A DNA stretch of 64,000 nucleotides from Bacteroidota bacterium (GCA_023251435.1 JAHEYU010000012.1:1-64000); one strand, 5' to 3'; positions 1-8,884 are shown, counted from the first letter of the stretch. Numbers and translations are program-made. The notes: generated by a model from the letters alone, not told the origin.

Positions 1-1139
1 AGATTTTTACCGGTTTTATACATGGTTTCAACCACCTCGTCAAAACTGATGCGGTGGCGGCCATCCGACATCAGCGCGTAGGTGTTGTGAGCCAGGGCAC
101 GTTCGGCAGCAAAGGCATTGCGCTCGATGCACGGAATTTGCACCAATCCCGCAACCGGGTCGCAGGTCAGCCCCAGGTGATGTTCGATACCCATTTCAGC
201 GGCGTATTCAATCTGGTTAATGGTTCCGCCCATTAACTGATTGGCAGCCCCCGAAGCCATGGCACAGGCTGTGCCCACTTCGCCCTGGCAACCCACTTCG
301 GCCCCCGAAATGGATGCGTTGTGTTTGACGAGTGAACCAATCAATCCAGCCGTTGCAAGCGCTTTGTATATCTGCTGTAAATCTGCATCATATACTTTTT
401 GGTAGTGCTTCAATACTGCTGGCAATACGCCACAGGCGCCGCAGGTTGGGGCAGTAACCACCAGTCCACCCGAAGCATTTTCTTCGGAAACTGCCAGCGC
501 GTAAGCAAACAGCTTCGAGCGCTTTTTGAATGGGCCGCTGAAATTCTGGGCTTTCAGATTAAACGAACTTGATTTTCGCGGAAGCATCAATCCGCCCGGC
601 AAAGTGCCTTCTTTTTTCAGTCCGCGGGCAATGGCAGCGTCCATCACGCGCCAAACTTCTGCCAGGTAATCCCAAATCTCCGGACCTTCGTGATCCTCCA
701 CAAATTCCCAGAGTTGTTTGCCGTTTTCGTGGCACCAGTTTAAAATATCTTCCAGTTTGCTGAGTGTGTAAACGTTGCGGGTTTCGAGTTCCGAAAGATC
801 GTCGATAATGGCGCCGCCGCCCACGCTATACACCGTCCAGTCGCGCAATAAATTCTGGTTTTGATCAAAAGCTTCAAACTTTAGGGCGTTGGGATGTTTG
901 GGCAGGAATGTTTCGGGTTCCCAGACGATCTCGATCGGTTTTCCGCTGAAAATTTCCAGAATGGCCACGTCGGTGAGGTGACCTTTACCGGTAGCAGCGA
1001 GACTTCCGTAGAGATAAACCCGGTAAGTGTCAGCCCCCGGCACCAATTCTAAAAAACGTTTGGCTGCTTTGGCTGGCCCCATCGTGTGACTGCTCGATGG
1101 CCCGTGACCTATTTTATATATTTCGCGAATAGATTCCAT
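1..1139 (-). CDS. sdaA: L-serine ammonia-lyase (serine dehydratase), Fe-S type, 3' end cut by window edge
   Basis: Deaminates L-serine to pyruvate and ammonia in the cytoplasm. The reverse-strand frame is open from ATG at 1139 to base 1 (379 codons visible). The N-terminus reads MESIREIYKIGHGPSSSHTM, the serine-dehydratase beta-domain signature with the SSHT loop. A VGGGAI segment and APTCGACG follow. Further on, Cys residues in EVGCQGE, GLTCDPV and IPCIERN match the three cluster ligands of the [4Fe-4S] single-chain enzymes. Only the extreme C-terminus is missing. It is transcribed leftward. The 340 bases upstream hold no other gene apart from a terminator that belongs to the toxin-antitoxin pair. 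Family assignment is secure. Confidence 0.95.
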   Translation of the reverse strand, partial: MESIREIYKIGHGPSSSHTMGPAKAAKRFLELVPGADTYRVYLYGSLAATGKGHLTDVAILEIFSGKPIEIVWEPETFLPKHPNALKFEAFDQNQNLLRDWTVYSVGGGAIIDDLSELETRNVYTLSKLEDILNWCHENGKQLWEFVEDHEGPEIWDYLAEVWRVMDAAIARGLKKEGTLPGGLMLPRKSSSFNLKAQNFSGPFKKRSKLFAYALAVSEENASGGLVVTAPTCGACGVLPAVLKHYQKVYDADLQQIYKALATAGLIGSLVKHNASISGAEVGCQGEVGTACAMASGAANQLMGGTINQIEYAAEMGIEHHLGLTCDPVAGLVQIPCIERNAFAAERALAHNTYALMSDGRHRISFDEVVETMYKTGKN

Positions 1140-1376
1140 GATTGAAATTTTTGATGCAAATTAAGTTCTTTCGGCTGAAAGTACGCGAACACAGCAAAAA
1201 TATATTGAGTCAAAGCATTTATCGTAAATAAAAGCTTGAAAAAGTGGGTTATATTTTGGGGTGTACATTTTGCTTAGACAATAAATCCCAATGCTTCTAA
1301 GAGATGCGAAAAGCTGGCAACCGCTGGTGCAGATTTGTCTGCAATTTTTAAACCTGGTCACAACTTTTTGACGCAT

Positions 1377-1401
1377 AAAAAGCCCGGCGCGGTGGCCGGG
1401 C
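1377..1401 (-). terminator. Rho-independent terminator downstream of the RelE/ParE pair
   Basis: Perfect 7-bp GC arms GCCCGGC (1382-1388) and GCCGGGC (1395-1401) enclose a 6-nt loop. Read on the minus strand they are followed by TTTTT (complement of 1377-1381). It lies 80 nt past the toxin stop codon, so it probably ends that transcript before serine dehydratase. The rest of 1140-1480 shows no gene I can support. A weaker hairpin TGCAGA/TCTGCA followed by ATTTTT on the plus strand lies at 1328-1348. Confidence 0.75.
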
Positions 1402-1480
1402 AGCAGACATCTTCCAGTTGGAGGAGCTGCACGTGCTCGAGGCACAATATTTACTTTGGGATTTCAATTTGGTGCATTTT

Positions 1481-1792
1481 CTATTTTATTCTTGCTTCCC
1501 ATTTGGCCGGATCTTGATATGTGCAGAAAACAGCTTTAATACTTACCGTTTTTTGTTGCATAACTATTCGGTAATGTATGGCGTATGGGAACTTTTTAAC
1601 TTTCATACAACGAATATCATCGTACCGTACTGCGCAAGAAGTATAGTTCTTCTTTAAAAAGTCAAAATGTTGGTCAACAGTAATAAAAAAGCGTTTTCCT
1701 AAACCCTCTTGCTTTTGGTTATAATAATCAACTGCCTTTTGTATATCTTCAAATGCTTCAGGTTCAATGTCGATGGTAAATTTCTTTAGCAT
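1481..1792 (-). CDS. RelE/ParE superfamily toxin
   Basis: A 103-residue basic protein with the RelE/ParE fold pattern: an N-terminal strand (KKFTIDIEPEAFEDIQKAVDYY), a long helix pair (NQKQEGLGKRF), then the strand-rich C-terminus with VRYDDIRCMKVKKFPYAIHYRI and the typical ending AVFCTYQDPAKW. By family these act as ribosome-dependent mRNA endonucleases or gyrase poisons. The ParE-like form, lacking clear RelE catalytic residues, leaves the target undecided. Its ATG overlaps the end of the antitoxin gene by 7 nt (1786-1792), suggesting translational coupling with the antitoxin made first. It sits as an isolated island between serine dehydratase and peptidase D. Confidence 0.85.
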   Translation of the reverse strand: MLKKFTIDIEPEAFEDIQKAVDYYNQKQEGLGKRFFITVDQHFDFLKKNYTSCAVRYDDIRCMKVKKFPYAIHYRIVMQQKTVSIKAVFCTYQDPAKWEARIK

Positions 1793-2001
1793 TTAATTTT
1801 GTGCTTTACTTCGTCCCAGTTTAAAAGTCTTGAAGGATCAACTTCACTGGCTTTTGTTCGACGACGGACTATTTGTTTCTGTTCTTCCGGTATTTCAAAA
1901 TCTTCAATAGTTTCAATTTCTTTAACAAAAGAAATGCTTTTCAAAAGCTCAACAAAAAGAGATTCTTTATTATCGGGTATGGTAACAGTTATTTGTTTCA
2001 T
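1786..2001 (-). CDS. Antitoxin of the RelE/ParE-type pair
   Basis: A 71-residue protein starting MKQITVTIPDNKESLFVELL, a short strand followed by a helix as in ribbon-helix-helix or Phd-like DNA-binding N-termini. A charged, probably disordered tail (EEQKQIVRRRTKASEVDPSRLLNWDEVKHKI) is the expected toxin-wrapping region. Many Bacteroidota antitoxins paired with this toxin class look the same and have no named Pfam family. The assignment rests mainly on size, order and overlap with the toxin. A promoter and palindrome just upstream suggest autoregulation. Confidence 0.75.
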   Translation of the reverse strand: MKQITVTIPDNKESLFVELLKSISFVKEIETIEDFEIPEEQKQIVRRRTKASEVDPSRLLNWDEVKHKIKC

Positions 2002-2043
2002 TGTTGTTGTGATTTAAAGTGTACTGCAATGTTATTAAAAACA

Positions 2044-2075
2044 GCAATATTTTATTGCCAGTTTCTACAAATATA
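2044..2075 (-). promoter_or_regulatory. Promoter and putative operator of the toxin-antitoxin operon
   Basis: On the minus strand TATATTTG (complement of 2068-2075) is a full match to the Bacteroidota -7 box TAnnTTTG; TTTA sits about 19 bp further up at 2095-2098. Immediately downstream, around the expected transcription start, is the palindrome GCAATA-TTT-TATTGC (2044-2058). A palindrome here fits repression by the antitoxin or toxin-antitoxin complex. Promoter is seen in sequence; operator role is inference. Confidence 0.6.
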
Positions 2076-2209
2076 CGATACTTGTATGGCTTTGTAAAGA
2101 GCATGATAAGATGATATGGCCGAAAAACGAAAAATCATCATAAATTTATCCGCCAAACATTTGTGCTGCAATTAACGATTTGTAATTTTAAACAATAAAA
2201 ACAGAAAAC

Positions 2210-3664
2210 ATGAAACGCTTAAAAAACTTATCTCCACAACCTTTGTGGAACTATTTCGAAGACATTTGCCAGGTTCCGCGGCCATCGAAGAAAGAGGAAA
2301 AGATCATTCGCTTTTTGCTCGACTTTGCCGCACAACATGGTTTAAAGGCCAGTCAGGATGCGATTGGCAACTTACTAATCAGCAAGCCTGCGACTTCCGG
2401 GCGCGAAAATGACCCAGTCGTAATTTTGCAGTCGCACGTGGATATGGTTTGCGAAAAGAACAGCGAAACCAACCACAATTTCGAGACCGATGCCATCAAA
2501 CCCTTTATCGACAATGGATGGGTGAAGGCAGAAGGCACCACTTTGGGATCGGACGACGGCATTGGTATGGCAGCACAAATGGCGGTTTTAACCGCTACCG
2601 ATTTGTCGCACGGGCCCATCGAATGTTTGTTTACCGTTGACGAAGAAACCGGACTTTCGGGAGCTTTTGCCCTGCAACCCGGGTTTATGAGCGGAAATAT
2701 CCTGCTCAACCTTGATTCGGAAGACGAAGGCGAATTGTTTATCGGTTGCGCCGGAGGAATTGATACCGTTGGAACTTTGAATTTCACACCTGAAGAATTG
2801 CCGCTTGGTTCATTCGCTGTGAAGCTTGAAGTGAAAGGTTTACAGGGCGGGCATTCGGGCGACGACATCAATAAAAACCGCGGAAATGCCAATAAAATAC
2901 TGAACCGGTTTTTGATGGAGGCCGATAAAAAATTTGACTTGCATCTGGCCGGATTTAATGGTGGAAACCTTCGGAATGCCATTGCCCGCGAAGCTTTCGC
3001 CGTGGTGGTGGTTCCTCATTCGCAAAAGGAAAACCTGATTGTTGAGTGGAATGTGTTTGCATCGGAAACGGAATTCGAATTCGAACGTTCGGAGCCAAAA
3101 CTTGCCTTACACCATAAGTCGGTCGATTTACCCGGATTTGTGATTGATTCGGATACAAAAGCCCGTTTGCTGAAGCTGATTACTGCCTGTCCGCATGGCG
3201 TTCTGGAAATGAGCAGCCGCATGATTGGGATGGTGGAAACTTCGACCAACCTGGCTTCGGTGAAATTTAACGACAAAAATGAAATTGTGCTGACTACCAG
3301 TCAGCGCAGCGAAATAGACAGCCGCAAATACATGGCTGCCGAAATGGTTGAAGCGGTTATGAAACTTGCTGGTGCCGATGTCGCTCATTCCGACGGATAT
3401 CCTGGCTGGACGCCTAATCCGGATTCTGCTGTTGCCAAAATCGCCGCCTATTCGTACAGAAAGCTGTTCGGAACCGATCCGCTCGTAAAATCAATTCATG
3501 CCGGTTTGGAATGCGGACTTTTTCTTGAAAAATATCCGGAACTCGACATGGTTTCGTTCGGACCGACCATTCGCGGAGCCCATTCGCCTGACGAACGCAT
3601 CAACACCGAAACGGTTGAAAAATTCTGGAAACTGCTGGTGGATGTGCTTGAAAATATAAGGTAG
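2210..3664 (+). CDS. pepD: Aminoacyl-histidine dipeptidase (peptidase D)
   Basis: Cytosolic M20 metallopeptidase of 484 residues that cleaves dipeptides such as Xaa-His (carnosine-like). Metal and catalytic motifs are in place: SHVDM (H76, D78), LGSDDGIG (D115), DEETGL (E145/E146), and the late His in GAHSPDERI. Length and order match E. coli PepD. The ATG at 2210 is preceded by an AT-rich leader without a strong Shine-Dalgarno, normal for this phylum. It is followed 75 nt later by a PQQ-type protein on the same strand, with a 16-bp-arm palindrome between them. Assignment secure. Confidence 0.95.
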   Translation: MKRLKNLSPQPLWNYFEDICQVPRPSKKEEKIIRFLLDFAAQHGLKASQDAIGNLLISKPATSGRENDPVVILQSHVDMVCEKNSETNHNFETDAIKPFIDNGWVKAEGTTLGSDDGIGMAAQMAVLTATDLSHGPIECLFTVDEETGLSGAFALQPGFMSGNILLNLDSEDEGELFIGCAGGIDTVGTLNFTPEELPLGSFAVKLEVKGLQGGHSGDDINKNRGNANKILNRFLMEADKKFDLHLAGFNGGNLRNAIAREAFAVVVVPHSQKENLIVEWNVFASETEFEFERSEPKLALHHKSVDLPGFVIDSDTKARLLKLITACPHGVLEMSSRMIGMVETSTNLASVKFNDKNEIVLTTSQRSEIDSRKYMAAEMVEAVMKLAGADVAHSDGYPGWTPNPDSAVAKIAAYSYRKLFGTDPLVKSIHAGLECGLFLEKYPELDMVSFGPTIRGAHSPDERINTETVEKFWKLLVDVLENIR

Positions 3665-3673
3665 TTGTTGCTA

Positions 3674-3706
3674 ACTAATACGATGACTTCAAGTCATCGT
3701 ATTAGT
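3674..3706. repeat. Perfect 16-bp inverted repeat (REP-like palindrome)
   Basis: Arms ACTAATACGATGACTT (3674-3689) and AAGTCATCGTATTAGT (3691-3706) are exact reverse complements separated by one base. No T-tract follows on either strand, so it is not a classical terminator. The GACTTcAAGTC core resembles the palindromes clustered at 5104-5225 and fits a REP-type dispersed element. It lies between pepD and the next gene. Confidence 0.8.
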
Positions 3707-3739
3707 CGAATCTCAAAAAAGTTCCAAATAAACTTAACC

Positions 3740-5017
3740 ATGAAGCTAAAACCTTTTTCCCTTCTTTTACTCGCAATTGGCATTTCCGTCGGACTGTTTG
3801 CCCAAAATGCGGAAAACTGGACACATTTACGCGGAAGTCAGCTTGATGGTCATTCGCAAAGTAAAAACGCGCCAATTAAGTGGAGCGAAACCAGCAATAT
3901 TTTGTGGAAAACCGAAATTCGTGGCGTCGCGTGGTCGTCGCCTGTGGTTTTTGGCGATCAGATTTGGACCAGTTCGGCCACACAGGATGGAAAAGAATTG
4001 TTTGCAGTTTGCATCGATTATCATTCAGGAAAAATACTGAAAGAACTGACGCTTTTCAGACCCGATTCGGTTCAGCATATTCATCCCACCAACAGCTATG
4101 CGACTTCAACGCCCTGTATTGAAGCGGATTTTGTGTATATGCATTACGGAACTTATGGAACTGCATGCATCAATACCCGAACATTTGAGGTTGTTTGGAC
4201 ACGCACCGATCTGAACTGCGAGCACATGCAGGGAGCGGCATCGTCGCCCATCATCTATAAAAATCTGCTGATTCTGCACATCGAAGGAACCGACGTTCAG
4301 TACCTGATTGCACTGGATAAACGCACCGGGAAAACAATCTGGAAGACCGAACGTCCCAGGAAGTTTTACGACAATATTGAACCGGTTTCGAGAAAAGCTT
4401 ATTGCACGCCAATTATAGTGGAGGTGAATGGAAAAGATCAGCTGGTTAGCAACGGGGCGCAGCTTTGCATTGCTTATGAACCCGAAACCGGCAAGGAAAT
4501 CTGGCAGGTTTTTTATGGCGACGATTCAACCGTTGCGATGAACATGAGCTACAACGGAATGGTGTATGTTAATTCCGGCTGGATGCTTCCAAAAGACGGC
4601 AGACCATTTTATGCCCGGCTGATGGCTGTTGATCCTTCTGGAACCGGGGACATTTCGAAAACACATGTTCCGTGGGAAGTAGTGGAAGATGTTCCACAGA
4701 TTTCTACACCGGTAATTGTTGACAGCCTTATTTACATGGTTCACGAACGGGGCGATCTCACCTGCCTGAGCGCAAAAACTGGAAGGGTTATCTGGAAAAC
4801 AAAGCTGAAAGATCAGTTCAACGCATCGGTTTTGTATGCTTCAGGAAACATTTATTTGTTCAGTGTGAAAGGCAAAAGTTATGTGTTTAAACCAGGATTG
4901 AATTATCAGCCAATCGCCGAAAATCAACTGGAAGGACAGCTAAAAGCTACACCTGCAATTATTCGCGACAATATTATTTTGCGTACCGATAAGTTTTTGT
5001 ACCGGATTGGTAAATAG
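3740..5017 (+). CDS. Exported PQQ-like beta-propeller protein
   Basis: A 425-residue protein with signal peptide MKLKPFSLLLLAIGISVGLFAQ, followed by repeated WxT/W-type propeller blades: WSETSNILWKTEI, WSSPVVFGDQIW, TFEVVWTRTDLNC, ALDKRTGKTIWKT, YEPETGKEIWQV, SAKTGRVIWKTK. This is the pattern of PQQ-binding-like repeat proteins (BamB- or quinoprotein-like folds) seen often in Bacteroidota; substrate and partner cannot be read. I start it at the ATG at 3740 because the in-frame extension back to the TTG at 3665 runs through the inverted repeat and would bury the signal peptide. No cytochrome or catalytic PQQ motif is evident, so an enzymatic role is doubtful. Confidence 0.85.
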   Translation: MKLKPFSLLLLAIGISVGLFAQNAENWTHLRGSQLDGHSQSKNAPIKWSETSNILWKTEIRGVAWSSPVVFGDQIWTSSATQDGKELFAVCIDYHSGKILKELTLFRPDSVQHIHPTNSYATSTPCIEADFVYMHYGTYGTACINTRTFEVVWTRTDLNCEHMQGAASSPIIYKNLLILHIEGTDVQYLIALDKRTGKTIWKTERPRKFYDNIEPVSRKAYCTPIIVEVNGKDQLVSNGAQLCIAYEPETGKEIWQVFYGDDSTVAMNMSYNGMVYVNSGWMLPKDGRPFYARLMAVDPSGTGDISKTHVPWEVVEDVPQISTPVIVDSLIYMVHERGDLTCLSAKTGRVIWKTKLKDQFNASVLYASGNIYLFSVKGKSYVFKPGLNYQPIAENQLEGQLKATPAIIRDNIILRTDKFLYRIGK

Positions 5018-5103
5018 TTGCAGTTAGCAGTATTTCAATTATTTATATCTGTAGGCGATATAGATTTTACGGAACTATCGTTTATTTGGTGCACTATTAA
5101 TAG

Positions 5104-5225
5104 CAACGGCATTTATGCCGTTGGCTGGATTGGTGTCTGACTTGGGCTTTAGCCCAAAATGGTGATTATCAATTGGGCTGAAGCCCACATATTGCTTCAC
5201 TTTTTACCGTAGCCTGAAGGCTACG
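5104..5225. repeat. Cluster of four REP-like palindromes
   Basis: Four short palindromes lie within 122 bases: CAACGGCA-TTTA-TGCCGTTG (5104-5123), TTGGGCT-TT-AGCCCAA (5142-5157), TGGGCT-GA-AGCCCA (5174-5187) and CGTAGCCT-GA-AGGCTACG (5208-5225). Arms are perfect and GGC/GCC-rich with 2-4 nt loops. No T-tracts follow. This 250-bp gap between two convergent genes holds no coding sequence. Such clusters are typical of REP elements mobilised by RAYT (IS200-like) transposases; no transposase is in the window. Confidence 0.8.
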
Positions 5226-5265
5226 TCTATTGAGGAAAAATCAATAACCCAATTAATCCGAAATT

Positions 5266-5721
5266 TTAATTATTCAGAGTCGGATGCAATCCATTTTCTT
5301 TTTCCCATTCCCATCTGGAAAGGCCGCCCCAGTTCATACATCTTTTATATCCTGCTTTTCTGAGTTTCTTCATGACCAATTTCACAGTTCCACCAACGGT
5401 GCAGTACAAAATCAAATACTTGTCTTTGGGAATTTCATTTAATCTTTTCGTAATGGTTCCCGAAGGAAATGATTTAGCCGTCGGAATATGGCCATTCAGG
5501 TATGCTTTTTCAGATCGGACGTCAATTATCCAGATTGAATCGACCGGATGATCAACGATTTTCTTTAACTCCGATGGTTCGACGTATTTTTTTAATACCA
5601 TGCCTTCTTTGCCGGTTTTTCCAACAAATACTGACTGTGCATTAGCCAAATACACAAGTGAAATAAGGAAAACGAACGTAAGAAGTACTATTTTTGAAAT
5701 GTAATTTGATACTGATTTCAT
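5266..5721 (-). CDS. Exported rhodanese-like domain protein
   Basis: A 151-residue protein with an N-terminal signal (MKSVSNYISKIVLLTFVFLI, then SLVYLANAQS) and one rhodanese homology domain: IWIIDVRSEKAYLNGHIPTA, then LILYCTVGGTVKL with the active-site-position Cys107 intact. Rhodaneses carry sulfur as a persulfide on this Cys; a periplasmic or lipid-free exported form could serve sulfur transfer or disulfide chemistry, but the substrate is unknown. It is 5 nt downstream of guaC on the same strand, so probably co-transcribed, with no obvious functional link. Confidence 0.85.
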   Translation of the reverse strand: MKSVSNYISKIVLLTFVFLISLVYLANAQSVFVGKTGKEGMVLKKYVEPSELKKIVDHPVDSIWIIDVRSEKAYLNGHIPTAKSFPSGTITKRLNEIPKDKYLILYCTVGGTVKLVMKKLRKAGYKRCMNWGGLSRWEWEKENGLHPTLNN

Positions 5722-5726
5722 TTTTT

Positions 5727-6767
5727 TTATCTGGTGTAAATCCGGTTTTCCTGTTCAGCCACACGAATAAAAGTAGTGCGTTTGCTTAGTTCTTTTAATT
5801 GCGAAGCGCCCACATAAGTGCAGGTACTGCGTATGCCACCCAAAATATCCTGAATAGTATTTTCAACTCCGCCACGGTAAGGAACCTCGACTGTTTTACC
5901 TTCGCTGGCGCGGTAATCGGCAACACCGCCAGCATGTTTGTCCATGGCAGTTGCCGAACTCATTCCATAAAATTGTTTGTAAGTTTTGCCATCGCGCTCG
6001 ATCGTTGCACCGCCGCTTTCGTCGTGACCGGCCAACATACCGCCGAGCATCACAAAATCGGCACCTGCGCCAAAAGCTTTTGCAACATCGCCCGGTGTTG
6101 AGCATCCTCCATCGCTAATTATTTGTCCGCCAAGGCCGTGAGCTGCATCGGCACACTCTATAATGGCCGATAATTGCGGGTATCCTACACCAGTTTTTAC
6201 ACGTGTGGTGCAAACTGATCCGGGGCCAATTCCTACTTTAATAATATCGGCGCCAGCCAGAAGCAATTCTTCCACCATTTCGCCAGTGACCACATTTCCG
6301 GCAATAATTACTTTGTCGCTAAACTTTTTGCGCGATTGTTTTACGAACGAAACAAAGTGCTCCGAATAGCCATTTGCCACATCAATGCAAATGTATTTCA
6401 GCTGTGGATTGGCATTTAAAAGTTGGGCAATCTTCTCAAAATCCTGCGATCCGGTGCCAGTACTCAAGGCAATGTAATTCTCGATTCCTACAGGAGCCTT
6501 TGCCAGAAAATCATTCCATTCATCAATGCTGTAATGTTTGTGGATGGCTGTAAAAAGTTTTTTTTCGGCAAGTGTAAGTGCCATCTCGAAAGTACCTACT
6601 GTATCCATATTGGCAGCCATAATTGGTATGCCGGTCCATTCCGATTTGTTGTGCAGCATTTTAAATGTACGTTCCAGACTTACCTGCGACCGGCTTTTAA
6701 GCGTCGATCGTTTTGGCCGAAACATTACATCCTTAAATCCCAGTTTGATATCGTATTCAATTCTCAT
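5727..6767 (-). CDS. guaC: GMP reductase
   Basis: Converts GMP to IMP with NADPH in purine salvage (cytoplasm). The 346 residues match E. coli GuaC in length. The catalytic loop [15 protein letters not shown] carries Cys186 and Thr188; the N-terminal [20 protein letters not shown] is typical of GuaC. The IMP dehydrogenase CBS pair is absent, which rules out Gua[21 protein letters not shown] and [14 protein letters not shown] are phosphate-binding loops. It is transcribed leftward with the rhodanese gene following. A terminator for the upstream oligoendopeptidase separates it from that gene. Confidence 0.95.
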   Translation of the reverse strand: MRIEYDIKLGFKDVMFRPKRSTLKSRSQVSLERTFKMLHNKSEWTGIPIMAANMDTVGTFEMALTLAEKKLFTAIHKHYSIDEWNDFLAKAPVGIENYIALSTGTGSQDFEKIAQLLNANPQLKYICIDVANGYSEHFVSFVKQSRKKFSDKVIIAGNVVTGEMVEELLLAGADIIKVGIGPGSVCTTRVKTGVGYPQLSAIIECADAAHGLGGQIISDGGCSTPGDVAKAFGAGADFVMLGGMLAGHDESGGATIERDGKTYKQFYGMSSATAMDKHAGGVADYRASEGKTVEVPYRGGVENTIQDILGGIRSTCTYVGASQLKELSKRTTFIRVAEQENRIYTR

Positions 6768-6920
6768 ATTCTTTTGTTTTAAACTTGTTTGATTCCTATG
6801 TGATTTATAGGTGCAAAATAAAGATAAATCGGCGGAATCTTCATCAAAAATTGTCCACCACTATTTTGTGCACATTTAAATGATTTTATAAAAACCTTAT
6901 TTTTCAACGCAACTTCCCAC

Positions 6921-6970
6921 AAAAAAAGCACAGAGAACAGCCTGTTTTACGTCAGGAGGTTCTCTGTGCC
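6921..6970 (-). terminator. Rho-independent terminator after oligoendopeptidase F
   Basis: Arms GCACAGAGAAC (6928-6938) and GTTCTCTGTGC (6959-6969) are perfect; an inner CCTG/CAGG pair extends the stem. On the minus strand the stem is followed by seven T (complement of 6921-6927). It lies 25 nt past the pepF stop codon and separates pepF from guaC. Confidence 0.9.
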
Positions 6971-6994
6971 AATCGGGTTTAAAACCAGGGAAAT

Positions 6995-8884
6995 CTATTT
7001 CTTCTTTTTATCCAGAATCTTTTCTATTTCATCCATCACTTTGTTCATCGAAACCATCGTAAGTTTAAATGGTTCGTCGGATGTCATATCCACACCTGCT
7101 TTTTTCAGAAGTTCAACCGGGTAGTCGGAGCCTCCGGATGACAAAAATTCCATGTAATTTTTCAATGCTTTCTGGTCGCCACTCATCACTTTTTCGGCCA
7201 GCGAAATAGAGGCGGTAAACGATGTACTGTACTGATACACGTAGAAACTCCTGTAGAAATGCGGAATGTAGGCCCACTCCATGCTGATATAATCATCAAC
7301 ATAACAAACTCCCTGATCGTGTCCGTAATACTTGTTTACAATGTCTTTGTAGATTTTCGAAAAAGTCTCGCCGGTCAGCGGTTTCCCTTGTTCGGCAACT
7401 TCGTGCGCTTTTAGTTCGAACTCGGCAAACTGGGTCTGGCGGAACAGTGTTCCTTTAAAACCGTCGAGCCAGTTCATCAGGATAGATAGCTTCACATCGT
7501 CGTTTTTTTCGGTACCAATGATGTGGTTAAAAAGCAATACCTCGTTAAATGTCGAGGCCACTTCAGCAACAAAAGTTACATAATTGGCTTTTGGCTGAGG
7601 CTGCGTTTTATTCGAAAAATAGCTGTGCATGGTGTGCCCCAGTTCATGCGCCAAAGTACTTGCGTCGCTGTACAGGTCGTTGTAATTCATTAAAATATAA
7701 GGGTGTCCGCTATAATCGGCTCCGTTAGAGTATGCTCCCGAGCGTTTGCCGGGGGTCGGATAAACATCAATCCAGCGCTCATCAACCGCCTTTTTTACAG
7801 TCGATACATATTCATTTCCCAGCGGTTTCAGCGCTTCAAGAATCACTTTTGTGGCATCGTCGTAGCTGTATTTCAGATCAACATCTTTCACAACCGGTGC
7901 ATACAAATCGAGGTATTTCAGGGTATCCAGACCCATCATTCGCTTTTTAATTTTCAGGTAGCGGTGAAAAGTCGGCAGACTTGCGTTCACATTGGTTACC
8001 AGCGAATGGTAGATTTCGACCGGAATATTGTTGGAATATAGTGCAGCTTCGAGCGACGAACTGTAATTCCGGGCTTTTGATCGGAACATGTTGGCTTTTA
8101 CATTGCCGTAAAGCATTTCGCCATAAGTTCCTTTGAATTTTGCAAAATTGTCCCAGTATGCCTTGAAAACAATCTCGCGGTCTTTCTGGTTGGCCGAAGC
8201 CCTGATCTGGTTGTATTCGGAACTGCCGATTTCAACTTTCTTACCATCCGACAAAGTTACCTCAGGTTTGGGCATTTCGGCGTTCGAGAAAGTGCCGAAA
8301 ACCGAAGACGAAACTCCTGAAACCATGCGGGTAAGCGCCATAATTCGTTCTTCTTCTTCGCTCAAAGTATGTTTTTTTGTGCGAAACATGTTTTCCAGGC
8401 TCATCCGGTAATCTTCCAATTTAGGCTCGGCTTTAATAAACCCGTCGATTTTCGCCCAATCGGCAGTTAGAATTTCGGGCTCCATAAATGCAGCTTTGGC
8501 TCCGAAATTCGAAAACAACTGCTGAAGCTCCTGACTCATTCCTTTGTATTTCATGTTTCGGGTGTCGAGGTCCGCATTCATTCCGGCGTAGGTGTAAAGT
8601 CTGGATGCTTCTTTTGATATTTGAGTACTGTATTGCAGCGCCTTTAAAAGATTCGATGGAGATTGTGTCAAAGTGCCTTTAAATTTCTCCACCTCGTCGA
8701 GTTTTGCGGCGACATCGCTCATCGCTTTACGCCATGCCTCGTCTGACGGGTACAGATCGGTTAGGTTCCATTTGTATTTTTCAGGAATTTCCGCCCTTGT
8801 TTTTTGGCTGAAACTATTTATTGAGGTCATCAACATTGTTATAACCAGTAGGATGACTTTCGCGTTTAAAGTAAAATGTTTCAT
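6995..8884 (-). CDS. pepF: Oligoendopeptidase F, exported form
   Basis: M3-family zinc peptidase of 629 residues that degrades oligopeptides. The HExxH motif is in LAHELGHTMHSYFS near residue 412; the third ligand Glu is in the following TFVAEVASTFNEVLL helix. The N-terminus MKHFTLNAKVILLVITMLMT and SINSFSQKTRAEIPEKYKW indicate a signal peptide ending near Ser-Gln, so this copy probably works in the periplasm, unlike cytosolic PepF of Firmicutes. The C-terminus is lysine-rich. A strong terminator follows the stop codon. Confidence 0.93.
   Translation of the reverse strand: MKHFTLNAKVILLVITMLMTSINSFSQKTRAEIPEKYKWNLTDLYPSDEAWRKAMSDVAAKLDEVEKFKGTLTQSPSNLLKALQYSTQISKEASRLYTYAGMNADLDTRNMKYKGMSQELQQLFSNFGAKAAFMEPEILTADWAKIDGFIKAEPKLEDYRMSLENMFRTKKHTLSEEEERIMALTRMVSGVSSSVFGTFSNAEMPKPEVTLSDGKKVEIGSSEYNQIRASANQKDREIVFKAYWDNFAKFKGTYGEMLYGNVKANMFRSKARNYSSSLEAALYSNNIPVEIYHSLVTNVNASLPTFHRYLKIKKRMMGLDTLKYLDLYAPVVKDVDLKYSYDDATKVILEALKPLGNEYVSTVKKAVDERWIDVYPTPGKRSGAYSNGADYSGHPYILMNYNDLYSDASTLAHELGHTMHSYFSNKTQPQPKANYVTFVAEVASTFNEVLLFNHIIGTEKNDDVKLSILMNWLDGFKGTLFRQTQFAEFELKAHEVAEQGKPLTGETFSKIYKDIVNKYYGHDQGVCYVDDYISMEWAYIPHFYRSFYVYQYSTSFTASISLAEKVMSGDQKALKNYMEFLSSGGSDYPVELLKKAGVDMTSDEPFKLTMVSMNKVMDEIEKILDKKKK

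Noticed and set aside
1161-1445. 94-codon minus-strand open frame between serine dehydratase and the toxin
   Set aside because: Arg/Cys-rich, no family resemblance, runs across the terminator hairpin.
1335-1657. Overlapping plus-strand frames opposite the toxin gene
   Set aside because: Shadows of the RelE/ParE toxin and terminator region; composition is not protein-like.
3665-3739. Upstream extension of the propeller protein (TTG start)
   Set aside because: It would place the 16-bp inverted repeat in the coding region and mask a clear signal peptide starting at 3740.
5041-5265. CRISPR-like array in the REP cluster
   Set aside because: The palindromes differ from one another and spacing is irregular; there are no repeated direct units and no cas genes.
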